Source of the DNA: Naumovozyma dairenensis CBS 421 | Lineage: Eukaryota; Ascomycota; Saccharomycetes; Saccharomycetales; Saccharomycetaceae | Assembly (NCBI RefSeq): GCF_000227115.2 | Contig: NC_016481.1 | Location: 947,259 to 1,011,258 of the forward strand | Direction: 5' to 3' | DNA: 64,000 nt | Shown: positions 30,810 to 39,967 of the stretch, in pieces | How the letters are laid out: each line of letters opens with the position of its first letter | How positions within the stretch are numbered: position 1 is the first letter of the stretch | Notes under the pieces: generated by a model | What the model was told of the DNA's origin: nothing | The model's input: only the letters and a program-made list of their open reading frames with translations | Database searches by the model: none | Translations under genes and position numbers: made by a program

Positions 30810-31375
30810 AGTATATTAGTAGAAGATAGCTGAGTATGCAGTTATTTTACTTGTAAAAGCTTGTTGTTTTCTATGTGAACTATATAAATAATAATAGAAC
30901 GGAAACAAAATAGTATATAAAATTTATAAACTGTCCTCCCTTTTATATGTTTCTCGAATAGTGTTATTTCTCTAATCTATATCTCGACCGCTTGAAATTG
31001 TATTTTGTGTTTAAGTTGGAACACAGTAATCCGTTGCACACCATCAGATATTTCTATCTATTCGATGATGTGTTCCCATCAATACTGTGCATCATATATA
31101 GCTTCTCTGAAACTTCCTTGCTTATGCGTATTAGGCTATAACTCTCTATTCAACTGATCCGTTTCATGCTCAATACTTCCACTTTTCTGTCGCTTAGAGT
31201 CTAAAACATAACTCGAAACTTTCTACGCCTAAGAGTCTTCTTATCTGTCTCAACAAAGTAAGATCCGCGGAGAACAGAAGTAGCACTAATAAGAAGAATT
31301 AAGGAAGCATAGCAATGCAAAAGTAAACACAAAAGGGCAATTCCAATACGTACATACTGGCGTGAGCGATCAAGT
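30810..31375. other. OMS1 upstream region
   Basis: 566 bp shared by the small ORF (minus) and OMS1 (plus). Contains a TATA-like element near 30886-30894 and an imperfect dyad (GGAACAC at 31018-31024 with GTGTTCC at 31070-31076). Confidence 0.45.
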
Positions 31376-32770
31376 ATGCGTTCATTTTCCTCATCCATCA
31401 CCAAACTACACTATTTGAATGGCATCAATAGTCAAAGATCTTCTCTTATCATATCGTCGAGGATCCCATATCTCAGTCAAAACAGATGCCGATATAAAAG
31501 CACACTGTCTTCGCGATACGATGCATCCATTAACAGAAGGAATAACACGAAGAAACCCACCACTAAAGAGGAGATTGCGAGGGAGAAATATGAGGAAATG
31601 TTGAAATCACCATATAGGATTGTTAGGTGGGGTGCCTTTGTTAGATCAGATTCATTTTCTAAGAAATTGACTAAATATTTGATCGTTTTATATATTATCT
31701 TTTTGGTTAATGGTGTTCAATATATGAAAAAAATGTATTCCAAAGAGAAGGAATTAGAACGGTTGATTAAGAAACGTGATGAAGAAGGTGGATGTAACGA
31801 GTTTGAGTTGTTACGGATTAAAGAGTTGAATGGGAAATTAAGGACAAGAGATGTTTTGAAATTGAAAGAATATAGAAGGCTACAAGAGGAAGAAAATGTG
31901 AGTAATTTGGATGGGATTGTGTTGGATAATAATGATGAAAATAAATTAAATGAAATGATTCTACCAGCTCGTGATACTACTGAATTTTATGAACATAAAG
32001 CTGAAGAATATGATAAAAGTATATCATTTGAAGAAAGGATGATTGGTATGGGTAAGAGACGGAAATGGTTAATGAAACATTGTCATGGAGATGTTTTAGA
32101 AGTCTCCAGTGGGACTGGTAGGAACATCAAGTATATAAACCCTGAAAAGATTAGTTCAATAACCTTCTTGGACTCATCTGAGAAAATGATGGAAATCACT
32201 GTTGAAAAATTTAAAAAAAGATTTCCTTGGTATAAAAAAGTTGCCTTTGTTGTAGGAAAAGCTGAGAATCTATTGAATCTAGCGGGGCAAAAGATGATTG
32301 ACGATGATATCAAAAAAGTGAACGACATACAACCGGAACAACCAGATGTGAAAGTAAAATATGATACAATTATTGAAACGTTTGGATTATGTTCTCATGA
32401 AGATCCAGTGAAGGCATTGAATAACTTTTCCAAGTTATTAAAACCAGGTGGTAGGGTCATATTATTAGAACATGGAAGAGGAGAATATGATTTTATTAAT
32501 AAGATACTGGACAAGAGATCTGAAAAAAGGTTAAAGACCTGGGGTTGTAGATGGAATTTGGATCTTGGTGAAATATTAGATGATTCTGAGCTAGAAATTG
32601 TGGAAGAGAAAAGATCACATTTGGGTACTACATGGTGTATCGTTGCTAAGCACAAGGGTGACTCTAAGAAGAAGGAAGAGATTGGATTTCTTGAGAAATA
32701 TTTCTCTTCAGCGGTCAAGAACAAAATTGAAGCTGCTTCTACTTCTGTACCTGTAAATGATAAAAACTAA
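31376..32770 (+). CDS. OMS1: Mitochondrial inner-membrane methyltransferase-like protein
   Basis: 464 aa, close to the 471 aa of S. cerevisiae Oms1, an inner-membrane protein with an S-adenosylmethionine methyltransferase domain, identified as a multicopy suppressor of oxa1 defects. The Ser/Arg-rich N-terminus lacking acidic residues is a mitochondrial presequence. One membrane segment lies at about 96-117 (KYLIVLYIIFLVNGVQYM). SAM motif I (VLEVSSGTGRN) is near 242-252, with an acidic residue in the following strand (FLDSS), and the later motif KPGGRVILLEHGRG is near 360. Next to IPK1 as in S. cerevisiae. The methylated substrate is not evident from sequence. Confidence 0.92.
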   Translation: MRSFSSSITKLHYLNGINSQRSSLIISSRIPYLSQNRCRYKSTLSSRYDASINRRNNTKKPTTKEEIAREKYEEMLKSPYRIVRWGAFVRSDSFSKKLTKYLIVLYIIFLVNGVQYMKKMYSKEKELERLIKKRDEEGGCNEFELLRIKELNGKLRTRDVLKLKEYRRLQEEENVSNLDGIVLDNNDENKLNEMILPARDTTEFYEHKAEEYDKSISFEERMIGMGKRRKWLMKHCHGDVLEVSSGTGRNIKYINPEKISSITFLDSSEKMMEITVEKFKKRFPWYKKVAFVVGKAENLLNLAGQKMIDDDIKKVNDIQPEQPDVKVKYDTIIETFGLCSHEDPVKALNNFSKLLKPGGRVILLEHGRGEYDFINKILDKRSEKRLKTWGCRWNLDLGEILDDSELEIVEEKRSHLGTTWCIVAKHKGDSKKKEEIGFLEKYFSSAVKNKIEAASTSVPVNDKN

Positions 32771-33035
32771 CATCCCGATTATTAGTCTGTTTTTTTCCAT
32801 GCAAATTTAATATGTATGTAAGGTAGATAGCATATAATTCTTGTAAATATTCTGACGTTTTTTGTCAACGGCAAGTAACTATTACATTTGCAGACGCTAG
32901 AAATCATTCAGTGTGTCATAATAATAATTATTCACCCGTTATTTGTTACAACTTCTTTTGAATAGAGAGTACTGTAGTCATTGTGACGCTTTAAAGACTC
33001 CTTTCAATTTCTCTTTGAACTAAAGAAGAGTCGAC

Positions 33036-33042
33036 TGACTCA
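33036..33042 (+). promoter_or_regulatory. Gcn4 binding site (TGACTCA)
   Basis: Perfect consensus Gcn4 palindrome core, about 810 bp upstream of PCL5. Confidence 0.7.
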
Positions 33043-33158
33043 CACCCGACACTCTGACGCTGACACACATAGAGGGAAAATTCCACGGAAGAAGAAATCT
33101 GTCGGAGCAAAACGGGAAAGAAACCGCGGAAAATCATTTTTCTTTCTTTTTTCTTTCT

Positions 33159-33165
33159 TGACTCA
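33159..33165 (+). promoter_or_regulatory. Gcn4 binding site (TGACTCAT)
   Basis: Second perfect TGACTCA, followed by T to give the optimal TGACTCAT form, about 685 bp upstream of PCL5 and 123 bp from the first. PCL5 transcription depends on Gcn4 in S. cerevisiae. Confidence 0.72.
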
Positions 33166-33848
33166 TCAAGTTTAGGTTCCTTCACAGCAGAGAAATAACC
33201 GCACAAGCAAGATATGTGTCATGGCGTAGAAATGTGGGACAAATTCCGACGCCTCGAGGCTTCGAGAAAGTTTCCCTTTATCAATCTTCATGGATTACTT
33301 AAACAAAGCATCTTTTTCCAGAGACGATATCTAATTTTTCTCAATAAAATTAAATCTATCTGCTATACAAAAAATATCGTAAGATACATCAACAAGTGGG
33401 GTTCTCACCATTTTGTGTTTGCTTCGAAACCACTTCCAGAAAACAAGCTATTACCTAACTGGATTTTGTTCAAAAAACTTCCCTTTTCCCCCATCTGCAT
33501 ATTAGACCCTTTCACATCTCGAGAAAGAACTATTTGTATTATTACTATTATTTGTGAAAGAAACTATATTACCGTACTATTGTGAACTCCCATCTGCCAA
33601 TACAAAAATGGTTGGCGTCTTCTACATTTGAGCGAGTCCCTTTTTGAGGAGCAATAATATTTTATAGTTAATAAAAAAGTCGTTATCTTTGATAATACAA
33701 TATTAACTGTGATCAAACGACAATAATACATTACTTAAAAAAATATACAAAAAACAAAAAATAACAACTGCACATCATTTTAAATAACCAGCATTCTGCA
33801 TACCATATCATATCATTATTAAGATAAATTCCAAGCTACAGTTCAAAG

Positions 33849-34571
33849 ATGCAACAAGTTACTCCAAAATACTCAGTTACATCATACTCAAAGCTTATCT
33901 TTCCTACTCCACGGTCCTGTAAATCTACCCAAACAAAAACAAGTAGTAATAATATTCATTCACAACAAACATCCACTCCCCCATCATCACCTACATCATA
34001 TTCATCCAAATTAGATCAAAAAACATTAGAATCAATCCCATTAACGCTATTTACCAACAAAATCGCATCATTCCTCTCAGAAACAGCAAAGAAATACTCC
34101 ACAACGAGAATAAACAACGATGTACAATCATTAAAATCATTCATCAACGAAATTACGAAAAGATCGAAAAGTAAAAGAAACATACTCCTCCTAGCAACGT
34201 ATTATTTCCAAAAATTATACACATCATTATCAACGTGTCCAGTCTCTACAATCCCAGAATTTGCATTCTGCGCTAAAAGATCATTCCTAACATGCATAAT
34301 CATAGCTCATAAATATTTGAATGATTCTACATTTTCAATGGAATCATGGTCCCTCATTAGTGGATTGAATAAGAAGGCACTTTCCACCATTGAAAGATGG
34401 TGTTTGGGCAAATTGGATTACAATTTGTTCGTTGATGATTTGCAATTCGGTAGTTGGCAAAGAAAATGTCTCTTTCAGTTACCTCAAACCGCTAATTTAT
34501 TGAATAAGAAAAGATCTGCTGAAGTATGCGTCGCTGATGACATTGTTTCTATGAAAAGATTACACTGTTAA
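33849..34571 (+). CDS. PCL5: Pho85 cyclin that targets Gcn4 for degradation
   Basis: 240 aa. A cyclin box spans about residues 65-200, with the Pcl5-like block FLTCIIIAHKYLNDSTFSM followed by SLISGLNKKALSTIERWCLGKLDYNLFV. The first 60 residues are Ser/Thr/Pro-rich. Pcl5 binds the kinase Pho85 to phosphorylate Gcn4 and trigger its SCF-dependent turnover, closing a feedback loop. S. cerevisiae PCL5 is YHR071W on chromosome VIII (229 aa), the sister tract of this region. Its presence here, where S. cerevisiae chromosome IV has HIM1 and MCM21, shows reciprocal loss after the genome duplication. Upstream Gcn4 sites fit the expected regulation. Confidence 0.9.
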   Translation: MQQVTPKYSVTSYSKLIFPTPRSCKSTQTKTSSNNIHSQQTSTPPSSPTSYSSKLDQKTLESIPLTLFTNKIASFLSETAKKYSTTRINNDVQSLKSFINEITKRSKSKRNILLLATYYFQKLYTSLSTCPVSTIPEFAFCAKRSFLTCIIIAHKYLNDSTFSMESWSLISGLNKKALSTIERWCLGKLDYNLFVDDLQFGSWQRKCLFQLPQTANLLNKKRSAEVCVADDIVSMKRLHC

Positions 34572-35321
34572 ACCCAAACGAGGATTTAAACTTAATTTTT
34601 TAAATAGGAAAAACTATGTAACGTTATGTATGTGATATGATATAATAGTACACAATTTAAGAAAAACTACGCTTTCTATTTACAAATACGTGATGATCTG
34701 GAGCAGCACCATCGATCGTAGAAATATTCCCTGATCTATCTCTCGATATATGGTGTAGGCTGGAAGATGATAGTTTATATCAGTCTATCGGTTACTATTG
34801 TATTCTACAGAGTCAACTACTGCGAGAACTCTTTCGAATCAGAAGTTATGTTATCGACGATGAATTCGTTGGCTCCAAACCATAGTTCATTTAGTTAATA
34901 CGAATTTAGGTCTCATCAACTCTATAAATATCTGCTTGTTATTATTCTGAGGAGATATCACAAAAATATTTTGCTTCCATCGTATTTAAATAGGGATATG
35001 TTAGATATTCCGTAGTGTCGGAACTTATGGAATTAATTCTAATGATTCAAATAATTTTTTCTTTTGCAGGGCTGCCAGAACGAAGGCCAATAATCCCATT
35101 CACTACAATAATAGCTTCAGCACTGTGTTAGTTATGTGTTAAAATATATTTATAAGCGTTAGTATCAAACACTTAGGGTAATCATTGAACGATTTTTAAT
35201 CACAGAATAGTTATGGTACCCCACAGTCTACTAGAAATTGTTCAAACAACTTTTATCTTATAGTTACTTGCATAACTATAACAGAGTAAAGAATATGTAA
35301 AAATCTTCTTCATACACGATC
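34572..35321. other. PCL5-YFT2 convergent spacer
   Basis: 750 bp. HIM1 and MCM21, which sit here in S. cerevisiae, are not detectable. A TACTAAC on the minus strand (35158-35164) has no usable GTATGT donor before the YFT2 stop. No gene supported. Confidence 0.45.
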
Positions 35322-36101
35322 TTATTTGTAAAGAGTTTGTTTTAATTTAACATTATTGGGTATAAAATAATACATGACGATGGGACAAACAAATCCCAAG
35401 ATACATCCTAATATCTTTTCCAAAAGAGTATGATAATAAACAGCAGTCACAAAAAGTATACCCATCCACAAATAAAGACAACCCAATATGATCACAATGA
35501 CACCTTCCATCCATTTATCAATCTTAGTAAAAGTTTCCTCTCTATCCTCTAGAACTTTATTCAAAAGGGAAAGCTCAGACCAAAGAATCAAGCTAATATT
35601 AATCAAAAAGCAGAAATGACCACTTATATCAAACCCCCCTTCCCATCTCCCACCTTTAGCCTTACAATGCTCTGCAGACCATATATCTTCAATTAGATTA
35701 CATTCTCCCCCAGTAAGAATGAATAATGAATCAATTATTAGGAACAAGAAAGCTAATAACACATTCTTTAAAACAAATTTTATCACGTATTGCTTAATTA
35801 ATGAATTAACATGTCGCCTTTTCGATGCGGCTGAATCTACATGACGTGGTAATAAATTTATATTTGTAGATTGCAATCGAATTTGTATCACGGATAGTAA
35901 GATAAATAAGATAGACCATACTTTGTTACCATTGTATGCCATTACCTGATTGAATATGTTTTTCGAATTCAAGACGTAGTAGTTTGATTTGTGAGATTGT
36001 AATGTTTCGTTCGGTAGTAATGAATTAATTAGGACACCAATGAAAAGAATAGTTGGGTATATGTAACATATTTGCGGCCACGGAATCGGGAGGATTTTCA
36101 T
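35322..36101 (-). CDS. YFT2: FIT-family acyl-CoA diphosphatase for lipid-droplet formation
   Basis: 259-aa ER membrane protein of the FIT/FITM family, which cleaves acyl-CoA and supports ER structure and lipid-droplet budding. Six hydrophobic segments are visible (about 12-30, 60-78, 108-130, 160-180, 200-222, 228-248). The two family catalytic histidines are apparent: H162 in FDISGHFCF and H224 in AVYYHTLLEKILG. S. cerevisiae has two FIT proteins, Scs3 and Yft2; Yft2 (YDR319C) precedes SWA2 as here, so YFT2 is preferred. Close to the 274-aa S. cerevisiae length. Confidence 0.92.
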   Translation of the reverse strand: MKILPIPWPQICYIYPTILFIGVLINSLLPNETLQSHKSNYYVLNSKNIFNQVMAYNGNKVWSILFILLSVIQIRLQSTNINLLPRHVDSAASKRRHVNSLIKQYVIKFVLKNVLLAFLFLIIDSLFILTGGECNLIEDIWSAEHCKAKGGRWEGGFDISGHFCFLINISLILWSELSLLNKVLEDREETFTKIDKWMEGVIVIILGCLYLWMGILFVTAVYYHTLLEKILGCILGFVCPIVMYYFIPNNVKLKQTLYK

Positions 36102-36655
36102 AACTTTACAATACTTCTTCCTTAATCAAATGTGTAATGGAGAGTTCGTGGAGGTGCTCTAACTTAAGGGTACATAAGATGTTTTGTGTAAAGTATTATA
36201 ATTTTTCAATATCTGTATTTATTTTCTAAAAGTCCAAAGGGCGAACTTTCTGTAAACACAAAATTTTCCGTAAACGCAAACGTTTAACTTTACGTAGCCG
36301 CCATCGATGAGTTATTATGATGGTAGCATTAAATACTAAAGTATTCAAGTTTTAATCTTTGTTATCATATTGCAAGCTGACTAAGGTATTGACCTGTAAG
36401 CAATCTGGTTATCTACATTTAAACAGATGGAAATTTAAGTTATACCTATACCTTCTTATATAGTCTAGTGACGCACATGTATGAAAAAAACTACAATATA
36501 TGTTGTATCAGAATGGTAGAATATTCTACTGATTTTGAAATATATGTCTGTAAGTATGTAATGATGTCTATATGAAAAGTATTATATTTTTTTAGGATCT
36601 ATACAATTAGAAGTTTTAAAAAAACGCTTGTTGCACGTATGTATACCTTTATCGT
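36102..36655. other. YFT2 promoter / SWA2 3' flank
   Basis: 554 bp, AT-rich; no ORF, RNA gene or specific motif recognised. Confidence 0.45.
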
Positions 36656-38776
36656 TCAATTCATGTTGTTGTCCAATTTAAACTTATCCCAAGCCAAACT
36701 CAAAATACTAAACACATTCTCTGCGATCATCTTATTTTCCAAATCCAACGATTCAGGAATCTTATCAGGATGAGTCTTCGTTATTGCTTTCAAATAAGTA
36801 ATCTTTACCTTTTTAGGCATTACAAGATCAGCCTGTGAGATGGACGGCCAATCACACCATGTTAATACAGTGGATAAATTTGATAATAAATGACGAATAT
36901 CTGTGTCTTTATCTAATTTCCATGCATTGATTTTAGATTCCACTTTATCGTATAATGCGACTTTTTGATTTTCAATTTCTCTAGACTTAGCGTTTTCATC
37001 TTGAAGTCTTTGGACGGACGCTGTTGTGGTATCTTTCTCTTTATGTTTGAGGATAGACACTGGAGTTGGTGTAGGGCTTTTGGAAGTTTGTGGTGGTGGA
37101 GGTGGATTTAATATTTTTTGACATCTTCTTTTACCGTCCATTATCTTACTATTAGTGAAACCATTTTCAATTAATTTTTGATAAGAATCTAATGCTAATT
37201 TATAATTTTCTAAATGTTCATAAGATTCAGCTTGTCTCATTATTAATTTCGACCAAATATCTTTGAATGATCTTTGTGGAGTACTATCGGGTATGATTTG
37301 ATTCCATGCAGATGTAACCTTGCCTTTGGGGAATAATGATAATGCAATTTTACAATCTTCAATTGATTTTGAATATTCACCAATTTTTAATTGTGTGGCA
37401 ATTATGTTAGAATATGAAATGATACGAAGAGGATGATATTGTGGTAAGGTATTCAATGATTTTTCATATTCTTGTAATGCAGATACGTAATCACCATTTT
37501 TAAATAGTTCTGAACCCCTTGTTTTGAATTCTATATGGCCTGATAATTCAATATGTGATATTGGAACGGTAGCTATTGTTATAGATGCTGGGGATGGCGA
37601 TGGTGATGTTGCGGATGAAGATGATGTATTCTTTTTATTTACAGATATGTTTGAGGAACCGGGTGCCGTTACTGTTGACAAACCGTCAAAGTCTAATAGA
37701 GCATTATTATTGTTCGTTTCTGTTGTGTCTGGTGTGATTGATGGAGGGATATTCTTTGCCATAGAAGGTTCCTTCGAATTAATTGTCAATTTATAGTCAA
37801 AATCATCAATCAATGTAGTGTTATTGTCTTCATATTTTAGGCTGTTTCGTTCAACATAAGAAGGTTTAGAGCTAGGTTTGGCTGATGCTGACGCTACGTG
37901 TGAACCGGAAAGTGAAGGTGAACGAGCAGATGCAGGTGAACGTGATCCTTCTTGAAGGAATGGGTTTTCTTCATTATCAATTGGTTCTCTATATTTATAC
38001 AATCTATTATTTTCTTCTGGATAAGCGGTTAATTGATCCACTAATTCTTTCCCCTTATATAAGATATCAGTAGCCATTGAGAAAAGGTTCCCCGTATTAT
38101 TTTGAGATTCATTGAATCTTTTATTGGCATACGTATTATCAAAGAGATCACTATATTTTTGCGTATTATTCTTATCTTGTGCATTATTTTTATTTCGAGG
38201 TGATTGTTGTTTCAATTTCTTTTCTCTTTGTTTCCGTATTATATCTTCATATAGTATACCTTTATCGTAATATTTATTTGCTTGATCTATGGATAGTCCC
38301 AATGACATTAACCTTGCCACTTCCATATCTTTAACTTCATCTACTATTATTTCTTCTTCATAATCTTTTTCATGTTCTGTAACTAGTCCGTGTTGTTGTT
38401 GTTGCTGTTCAAGGGGAGGTGTACTGGTAAATATATCGAATGCAGAATCGATATCATCTTTTTTTGGAGCAGGAGGAGATGTTATATTTTTTTGTTCATT
38501 TGAATTGAATAAATCTGAGAAGTCATCTTCAATTAATGGCGGTGATGTCACTCTTGAGTTAGATTTGGAAGCATCCCTAGATGAAGGTATTAGTGGAGCG
38601 AGAGCAAATGTATCTAATGATGGAGTGGATGCTTTATTCAAATTGAATTGTATTGAGGACTGTGACGGCGTCGTAGCGGATAATTTCTTAGTATCAGTAT
38701 CAGTGGTAGTATTATTATTAGTTGTATTTTGACCATTTTTGAAAGAGGTCAGAAGTGAAGCAAATGGATCAGACAT
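36656..38776 (-). CDS. SWA2: Auxilin-like clathrin-uncoating cofactor
   Basis: 706 aa (S. cerevisiae 668). The N-terminal low-complexity region carries DPF, DLF and FDIF-type clathrin/adaptor motifs (DPF at residues 3-5). A UBA domain lies at about 148-187 (VARLMSLGLSIDQANKYYDKG). Tetratricopeptide repeats occupy about 405-550 (RGSELFKNGDYVSALQEYEKSL). The C-terminal J domain holds the invariant HPD at residue 669, which stimulates Hsp70 to strip clathrin coats and also supports cortical-ER inheritance. Poly-Pro (PPPPP) and poly-Gln tracts are present. The domain order is exactly that of Swa2. Confidence 0.95.
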   Translation of the reverse strand: MSDPFASLLTSFKNGQNTTNNNTTTDTDTKKLSATTPSQSSIQFNLNKASTPSLDTFALAPLIPSSRDASKSNSRVTSPPLIEDDFSDLFNSNEQKNITSPPAPKKDDIDSAFDIFTSTPPLEQQQQQHGLVTEHEKDYEEEIIVDEVKDMEVARLMSLGLSIDQANKYYDKGILYEDIIRKQREKKLKQQSPRNKNNAQDKNNTQKYSDLFDNTYANKRFNESQNNTGNLFSMATDILYKGKELVDQLTAYPEENNRLYKYREPIDNEENPFLQEGSRSPASARSPSLSGSHVASASAKPSSKPSYVERNSLKYEDNNTTLIDDFDYKLTINSKEPSMAKNIPPSITPDTTETNNNNALLDFDGLSTVTAPGSSNISVNKKNTSSSSATSPSPSPASITIATVPISHIELSGHIEFKTRGSELFKNGDYVSALQEYEKSLNTLPQYHPLRIISYSNIIATQLKIGEYSKSIEDCKIALSLFPKGKVTSAWNQIIPDSTPQRSFKDIWSKLIMRQAESYEHLENYKLALDSYQKLIENGFTNSKIMDGKRRCQKILNPPPPPQTSKSPTPTPVSILKHKEKDTTTASVQRLQDENAKSREIENQKVALYDKVESKINAWKLDKDTDIRHLLSNLSTVLTWCDWPSISQADLVMPKKVKITYLKAITKTHPDKIPESLDLENKMIAENVFSILSLAWDKFKLDNNMN

Positions 38777-39099
38777 ATCGGGCTATATATAAGTAAATAT
38801 ATATATATATGTAGTCGCTGTTAATGAGATGCTTCGGTTCACTAAGTTCTATTTTATAGTACAATAAAAATTTGAGTTTGTTAGTTTAGACATACCTATC
38901 GTTATGTTCTACGAACTTGACAGCTAATCAAAGATTTATATATATATATATCCTTTAAATTCGGTAAGCGCGAGTAAAGCATTTACAACAAATGTAAATC
39001 TTGAAAATTGTATGTCTTTAATTTTTCAATGCTCCTGTTTTAGGTTATATATATATATATATATATATATGAATATGTAATATTTAATAGTATAGTATT
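38777..39099. other. TA-repeat-rich SWA2-DAD4 spacer
   Basis: 323 bp of very AT-rich sequence with three AT dinucleotide runs (about 38799-38811, 38937-38951 and 39045-39070). It must contain the SWA2 promoter. No ORF. Confidence 0.6.
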
Positions 39100-39318
39100 T
39101 TATATAGGTGGCTTCTTATTACCGGTAGCCTCTAAATTGAATTGCATCCCGTTATGATAATTTTCTGATATCTGACCCATGATCTCTAAGTTTTTATGTT
39201 TCTTGTTTATTATTTCTAGTTCTTGATTCAAAGTGTTGACACTTTGGTTCAAACGCTCGACATTGCGTATGATTCTTGACAGGATGTTGCTCTGTACTTG
39301 TTCGTATGGGTTCTCCAT
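39100..39318 (-). CDS. DAD4: DASH/Dam1 kinetochore complex subunit
   Basis: 72 aa, identical in length to S. cerevisiae Dad4, one of ten subunits of the ring-forming DASH complex linking kinetochores to microtubule plus ends. The whole protein is a short helical coiled coil (NILSRIIRNVERLNQSVNTL) with the conserved C-terminal half NLEIMGQISENYHNGMQFNLEAT. The ATG is at 39316-39318. A longer ATG frame on the same strand overlaps its 5' half in another frame (39194-39451). Location between SWA2 and ASP1 as in S. cerevisiae. Confidence 0.95.
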   Translation of the reverse strand: MENPYEQVQSNILSRIIRNVERLNQSVNTLNQELEIINKKHKNLEIMGQISENYHNGMQFNLEATGNKKPPI

Positions 39319-39451
39319 TGCTCGTGTTCACGCCTGTAGGATAATATTGATGATACGTAGCCACTACAGAATAGTAACCCTTAGCTTCATTTAGAGCCAC
39401 CAGTCCAGTGCCAACTGTAAGTGCAACTGCAGCTGCAACATGCTTTGCCAT
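39194..39451 (-). CDS. Out-of-frame ORF overlapping the DAD4 5' end
   Basis: 85-codon frame with ATG at 39449-39451, running 133 bp before the DAD4 ATG and 125 bp into DAD4 in a different frame. The first 60 residues look more protein-like than chance: MAKH, then a hydrophobic Ala/Val/Thr/Gly stretch (AAAVALTVGTGLVAL) resembling a membrane segment, then GYYSVVATYHQYYPTGV. No family recognised. It could be a small membrane protein, an upstream ORF repressing DAD4, or chance. Confidence 0.3.
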   Translation of the reverse strand: MAKHVAAAVALTVGTGLVALNEAKGYYSVVATYHQYYPTGVNTSNGEPIRTSTEQHPVKNHTQCRAFEPKCQHFESRTRNNKQET

Positions 39452-39967
39452 TGTAGTTCCACTTACAGCTGCTTTCTGGGCACGTGCACATTTTCAGCCA
39501 AAACGGGGTAACCCGGGGACCTTACGTACTCGATTTGACAGTCTCTAACGTAACGTAACGTAAGGCAACGTAGGGTAACGTACATTTAGACATAATACAT
39601 TTACATTACATACTTCTTCGCCTCCGGTCCCGTGACGTTACTGCCAAGGACCGCAGCGGTACCGCCGTGCCGCCCCAACGCGCGCCCTGACGAAACTCGC
39701 CCTTCTGTACAGTGTTATGATTAAGTAACATGTATCGTTGCTATTAAAAATTATTTCAAATTTGCGTATACATGAAGAAAAGAAATATAAAGGCATCGCC
39801 GAATTTTATTTATATATACAGACTCTCGAACAGGCCTGTCAAAGAACCTGGACACCGTCAAGAGACAACCCGAAAATATATATAATTCGAGTCGAAGACA
39901 GTTTACCTTTTTTGGTTTTCCTTAAAAATACAACGCCAACAACTGAAAAAAGTACAAAAATACAAAA
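39452..39967. promoter_or_regulatory. DAD4-ASP1 divergent promoter with a GC-rich patch
   Basis: 516 bp. CACGTG at 39481-39486, GGGGTAACCCGG at 39505-39516, a run of seven 5-bp units at 39546-39580, and a strongly GC-rich segment 39619-39702 with CGCGCG at 39679-39684. The ASP1-proximal part returns to AT-rich sequence. General-factor and Rsc3-type motifs suggest a nucleosome-depleted divergent promoter. Confidence 0.6.
39546..39580 (+). repeat. TAACG tandem 5-bp repeat
   Basis: Seven pentamers: TAACG x3, TAAGG, CAACG, TAGGG, TAACG. Degenerate, between DAD4 and ASP1. Confidence 0.85.

Larger units (their letters stand above)
32771..33848. other. PCL5 upstream region
   Basis: 1.08 kb between OMS1 and PCL5, with two Gcn4 sites and a 123-codon ATG frame (33214-33585) lacking any recognised domain. 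Near the gene, 33661-33760 is A/T-rich. Confidence 0.5.

Noticed and set aside
30525..30860. TGTTGGAA as the start of a solo LTR
   Set aside because: No matching LTR end, target-site duplication or internal retrotransposon sequence was found.
35158..35164. Minus-strand TACTAAC suggesting a YFT2 3' intron
   Set aside because: No GTATGT donor between it and the YFT2 stop, and YFT2 is full length without splicing.
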